A stretch of DNA of 9,497 nucleotides. Source: RGIG4140 sp045614025. Its GTDB lineage: Bacteria; Pseudomonadota; Alphaproteobacteria; CAAHEQ01; UBA3637. Below the pieces are notes generated by a model. It saw only the letters and a list, made by a program, of their open reading frames with translations, made no database searches and had not been told where the DNA came from. Made by a program: the position numbers and the translations under genes. The stretch covers positions 1 through 9,497 of the forward strand of contig JAZLCE010000043.1 in NCBI GenBank assembly GCA_045614025.1, in the 5' to 3' direction. Positions 7,281 through 9,497 of this stretch are shown here, in pieces. Positions within the stretch are counted from its first letter, which is position 1; each line of letters opens with the position of its first letter.

Positions 7281-7298
7281 AAATAATAGGAGATAATT

Positions 7299-7703
7299 AT
7301 GAATGAGATATTAAATTCGCTCACTTTAAGTGACTTTCGCCAATATATGATTATTGGTTTTTGTTTGGCACTTTTACATTTATTTTTGCTTTGGCAAACG
7401 GTTATCCTTCTTTCTAAAACAAGAAAAAAAGGTATTGTTTTATTTCTTTCATCTGTTTTAAGAATTTTCTTACTTATTTTCATTGCTCTTGCTTGTTCAA
7501 AACAAAATATGGGACATTTTTTAATCATCATGTGTTCATTTTTCTTAACAAGATTGTTTTTATTAAAGCTTTTTAAACCCAGTTTTAAAAAGAAATTAAA
7601 AAATTCAGAAGTTGTAACTCAAGAAAGAAAAAAAGACCCCTACTCTAATCAAGTGAGCACTAGAAGACGAAGAATTAGAAGAGAACCTCTTAAACGATAT
7701 TAA
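7299..7703 (+). CDS. Small three-helix membrane protein resembling N-ATPase subunit AtpR (134 aa)
   Basis: Three hydrophobic helices are evident at about residues 17-37, 44-65 and 72-90, with arginines embedded in or at the ends of the second and third (VLRIFLL, Arg55; FLTRLFL, Arg85). The arrangement, in particular LALLHLFLLWQTVILL, then a short basic loop, then FLSSVLRIFLL and a third helix with an internal Arg, resembles AtpR. AtpR is the small membrane subunit encoded in N-type (Na+/H+) ATPase operons and thought to contact the c ring. The resemblance is judged by eye only. Residues 91-134 form a strongly basic tail (SFKKKLKNS, then TRRRRIRREPLKR) that I would not expect in AtpR. AGGAG six bases before the ATG supports the start. 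It lies 18 bases after the kinase gene, so the two are probably co-transcribed, and a terminator follows. No ATPase subunit genes are nearby, so an unrelated small membrane protein is quite possible. Confidence 0.55.
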   Translation: MNEILNSLTLSDFRQYMIIGFCLALLHLFLLWQTVILLSKTRKKGIVLFLSSVLRIFLLIFIALACSKQNMGHFLIIMCSFFLTRLFLLKLFKPSFKKKLKNSEVVTQERKKDPYSNQVSTRRRRIRREPLKRY

Positions 7704-7733
7704 AAAAAAGCGGCCAAATGGTCGCTTTTTTTT
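7703..7733 (+). terminator. Rho-independent terminator after the kinase/membrane-protein operon
   Basis: The stem AGCGGCC (7709-7715) pairs with GGTCGCT (7720-7726) including one G-T wobble and is extended by an A tract (7702-7708) against a T tract (7727-7733). The loop is AAAT. It begins directly at the stop codon. On the minus strand the wobble becomes an A-C mismatch, so the hairpin is weaker for transcripts arriving from the autotransporter. Confidence 0.88.
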
Positions 7734-7863
7734 ATCTCTTTTCACTTAAAACTTTATTTCCAAATTTCATAAAAATAAATAATAAGATAGTGGCGAAAAA
7801 AAATGAAAAAGTTGTTCGATTCAAAAAGATAAATGAGATAAATGTGGAAGATAAACAGATAGA

Positions 7864-7930
7864 TAGGAGGCGCTTCACAACACGTAGTGTACAAAAAGAA
7901 CGGGTACATGAGTGTTGGGAAACGCCCCTA
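7864..7930. repeat. 67-base imperfect inverted repeat (long structured hairpin) just beyond the autotransporter stop
   Basis: About 22 base pairs can be drawn by hand. TAGG(A)GGCG at 7864-7872 pairs with CGCCCCTA at 7923-7930 with a single bulged A. TTC (7874-7876) pairs with GAA (7919-7921). CAACAC (7878-7883) pairs with GTGTTG (7912-7917), and TGTAC (7888-7892) with GTACA (7904-7908). The apical loop is AAAAAGAACGG, with a 4/3 internal loop and two single mismatches. It starts nine bases beyond the autotransporter stop and is not followed by a T tract on either strand, so it is not a classical terminator. It could be a transcript-end stabiliser, a structured small RNA or a palindromic repeat element. 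Confidence 0.6.
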
Positions 7931-7938
7931 GATGCTGT

Positions 7939-9497
7939 TTAGAACCGCATTTCAAGCTTAAGCATACCAGAATGATCCTTATATTCCTTTCTGAACGATC
8001 CATTATATTCAAGCTTCAATGTTGTGCGATCACCAAGTTTGGCTTCAATTCCGGTTGTAACACCAACACTTAAACGATCTAAGGCTTCAGCGTTCACTGT
8101 GTAACTCGCGCCATTGGCAAGAGTGTTCAATGTGGCAACATCATCTGAGATTACATCATATCCAATATTAACACCAACTGTTGGGCGAATAGCGCCTAAA
8201 TCCCATGCACCTTTCACACCAACAATCGCCGTTAAATAATCGCTTGAGGTGGCTTCAACCGTTGTTCCAAGTGTATCAGTATATCCTTCTTGTTTTACAG
8301 CAAGATATCTCAAGCCAACTTCTGGCGTAATTACAGTATTTTCAAGCTTGATATCATACCCTGTCATCACTTGAACGCCCCAAGAATCCACATCATAGTT
8401 GGCTGTACCTACGCTTGAAAGCACTTGCTTTTGTTCATCATATTGACCTCTGGAATAAGTTGCCAAACCACTCATCCACCAAGCGTTTGGTTGATAGTGC
8501 GCTGAGATAAAGCCGGTGTTTGTGTCCACTTCTGTGCGGCGCAAATCTTCTTTTGCAGTTGTTTGGCTTGTGGCATATCCAACGCCAAGGGTTAAGCTTT
8601 CTGTCACTTCAGATTGAATGCCCAAAACAGCACCAGTGCTTCTGGCCTTAAATCCATCACCCATTGTGGACTTTGTTTTATCATAAAGCCCTTTAATATA
8701 AACTTTGGCCCTAGCTTCTTCTTCACCGCCAGCGCGCCCTATTGCAGAACCTTTCATCTCTCCCCCAACAACGTTACCAACAGCTCCAACATGATTACTT
8801 GAAACCGCTTGAGCGCTTGACTGTTCTGAAGTTCCAATAGCCGAGAGAGCTTTTTTGGCTTTTTCAACTGTTTGCGTATCAAGAGATTGCAAGGCAACTA
8901 ACATTTCGCTTTGCATTCTTGCAAACGTTTCATGGCCCGCTGTTCCTTGCGTCATGGCTTCAGCAACAGTTACTTCTTCTTTTGTTGCCCCTAAGGATTC
9001 TTGCAATTCTTCCGTTTTTTTGCTCATGAAAGAATATTTGCCTTCTTCAACTTCGATCACATGATAAAGATTATTGTGTTTAACTTCTAAATCACCAGCT
9101 CCCTCTGTGCCTTTAAACACATTAAACACGCCGCCTTTAAACTTCTCGCCCAAGACAAGATGAACTCCTGCCTCTTCGCCTGCTTCAATCTGACTAGCCC
9201 CCATTGTTCCAAACTCATTAAGCCCATTTAAGGTCACTTGAAGCGTTGCTTTATCGCCAACTTTGACGTCTTTTGCGGTCACTTCTCTTGTCCCGATATC
9301 AAGCGTTGTGCCCTCTTTAATCTCAAGGTCTGAAAGCTCCATTTTTTGAACATTAGATGAGATTTCCATACCATCTGAGATAATCTTATTCTCTGATTTA
9401 AAGGTTTCTTCTGCGATAAGGTTACCTCTCATTGTTGCTAAACCTGTGCCTTTTAAATCACCCTTAATGGTTAAGTCTTGCGCAGTCAATGTTCCTT
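7939..9497 (-). CDS. Autotransporter (type Va), 5'-truncated: end of passenger plus complete C-terminal beta-barrel
   Basis: Autotransporters are secreted by Sec and carry their own outer-membrane barrel, which displays the N-terminal passenger on the cell surface. The frame stays open to the window edge, so the start and signal peptide lie outside; a TTG at 9489 is inside the repeat-like passenger. Counting from that codon, residues 1-155 have the alternating short-strand pattern of a beta-helix passenger (LTIKGDLKGTG, LEIKEGTTLDIG, VKVGDKATLQV). Residues 160-255 are a helical and Ala/Gly-rich linker (KKALSAIGTSEQSSAQAVSSN). Residues about 262-516 form the barrel, beginning AKVYIKGLYDKTKS and ending in LKLEMRF, the terminal Phe signal for outer-membrane assembly. 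No cysteines are visible, as usual for this class. GC content is clearly higher than in neighbouring genes. No T-tracted terminator follows; a long hairpin does. The passenger's target cannot be inferred. Confidence 0.92.
   Translation of the reverse strand, partial: GTLTAQDLTIKGDLKGTGLATMRGNLIAEETFKSENKIISDGMEISSNVQKMELSDLEIKEGTTLDIGTREVTAKDVKVGDKATLQVTLNGLNEFGTMGASQIEAGEEAGVHLVLGEKFKGGVFNVFKGTEGAGDLEVKHNNLYHVIEVEEGKYSFMSKKTEELQESLGATKEEVTVAEAMTQGTAGHETFARMQSEMLVALQSLDTQTVEKAKKALSAIGTSEQSSAQAVSSNHVGAVGNVVGGEMKGSAIGRAGGEEEARAKVYIKGLYDKTKSTMGDGFKARSTGAVLGIQSEVTESLTLGVGYATSQTTAKEDLRRTEVDTNTGFISAHYQPNAWWMSGLATYSRGQYDEQKQVLSSVGTANYDVDSWGVQVMTGYDIKLENTVITPEVGLRYLAVKQEGYTDTLGTTVEATSSDYLTAIVGVKGAWDLGAIRPTVGVNIGYDVISDDVATLNTLANGASYTVNAEALDRLSVGVTTGIEAKLGDRTTLKLEYNGSFRKEYKDHSGMLKLEMRF

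Noticed and set aside
7277..7531. An 84-codon minus-strand frame opposite the AtpR-like gene
   Set aside because: The plus-strand frame has a good ribosome binding site, operon spacing and a coherent membrane topology; the minus-strand frame has none of these.
7864..7930. Integron attC site as an explanation of the long hairpin
   Set aside because: The size and bulged stem are reminiscent, but the flanking core boxes do not match: the GTTGGGA at 7914-7920 lacks the final pyrimidine of GTTRRRY and the left arm lacks a RYYYAAC partner. No integrase or cassette array is present.
7864..7930. The long hairpin as a Rho-independent terminator for the autotransporter
   Set aside because: On the minus strand the hairpin is followed by TCTATCTGTTTATC, not a T run, and the stem is long and interrupted.
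7718..7942. A 74-codon open frame on the plus strand after the AtpR-like gene
   Set aside because: It starts inside the terminator hairpin, has no ribosome binding site, gives an incoherent Lys/Asn/Arg-rich product and runs through the long hairpin into the autotransporter's stop region.

Overview
The window looks like chromosome from an AT-rich alphaproteobacterium. Three things point there. First, a mitofilin (Mic60)-like gene is followed one base later by a HemY-like TPR gene, a pairing typical of Alphaproteobacteria. Second, there is a hybrid histidine kidnase of the CckA type, with the near-diagnostic H-box region around IGQLAGGIAHDFNN. Third, accB and accC have ordinary bacterial form. 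The truncated rubrerythrin at the left edge suggests an anaerobic, microaerobic or host/gut-associated life. Base composition is very low in GC in most genes (one hand-counted 60-base block in the kinase is 25% GC). It is clearly higher in the autotransporter at the right edge (two blocks counted at 43% and 53%). I infer an uncultured low-GC alphaproteobacterium of the gut or host-associated kind; the species cannot be named from this sequence.

Layout, left to right. Bases 2-391 (+) are the 3' part of rubrerythrin, ended by a strong hairpin terminator. A small membrane-anchored protein of unknown function (434-733, -) converges on it. From a divergent intergenic region with a good sigma70-type promoter, the mic60-like and hemY-like pair (901-3085, +) is transcribed and ends at a hairpin that probably also serves the convergent accBC operon (3165-4975, -). 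Another divergent region separates accB from a 718-residue cytoplasmic hybrid kinase (5124-7280, +). The kinase is followed 18 bases later by a small three-helix membrane protein resembling the AtpR subunit of N-type ATPases (7299-7703, +), and then a terminator. A roughly 200-base gap holds a striking 67-base imperfect hairpin. The window closes with the 3' part of a large autotransporter gene (7939-9497, -).

How the genes fit together: AccB and AccC are two subunits of acetyl-CoA carboxylase, for fatty acid synthesis. The Mic60-like and HemY-like proteins are inner-membrane proteins with periplasmic or cytoplasmic domains, associated in this class with envelope and internal-membrane organisation and with tetrapyrrole gene clusters. 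The kinase is probably the head of a CckA-type phosphorelay, although it has no membrane segment and its usual partners (ChpT, CtrA) are outside this window. The autotransporter is a surface protein with its own outer-membrane barrel. Apart from rubrerythrin and the autotransporter, whose 5' ends lie outside, all genes appear intact; I saw no insertion sequence, CRISPR array, tRNA or rRNA.
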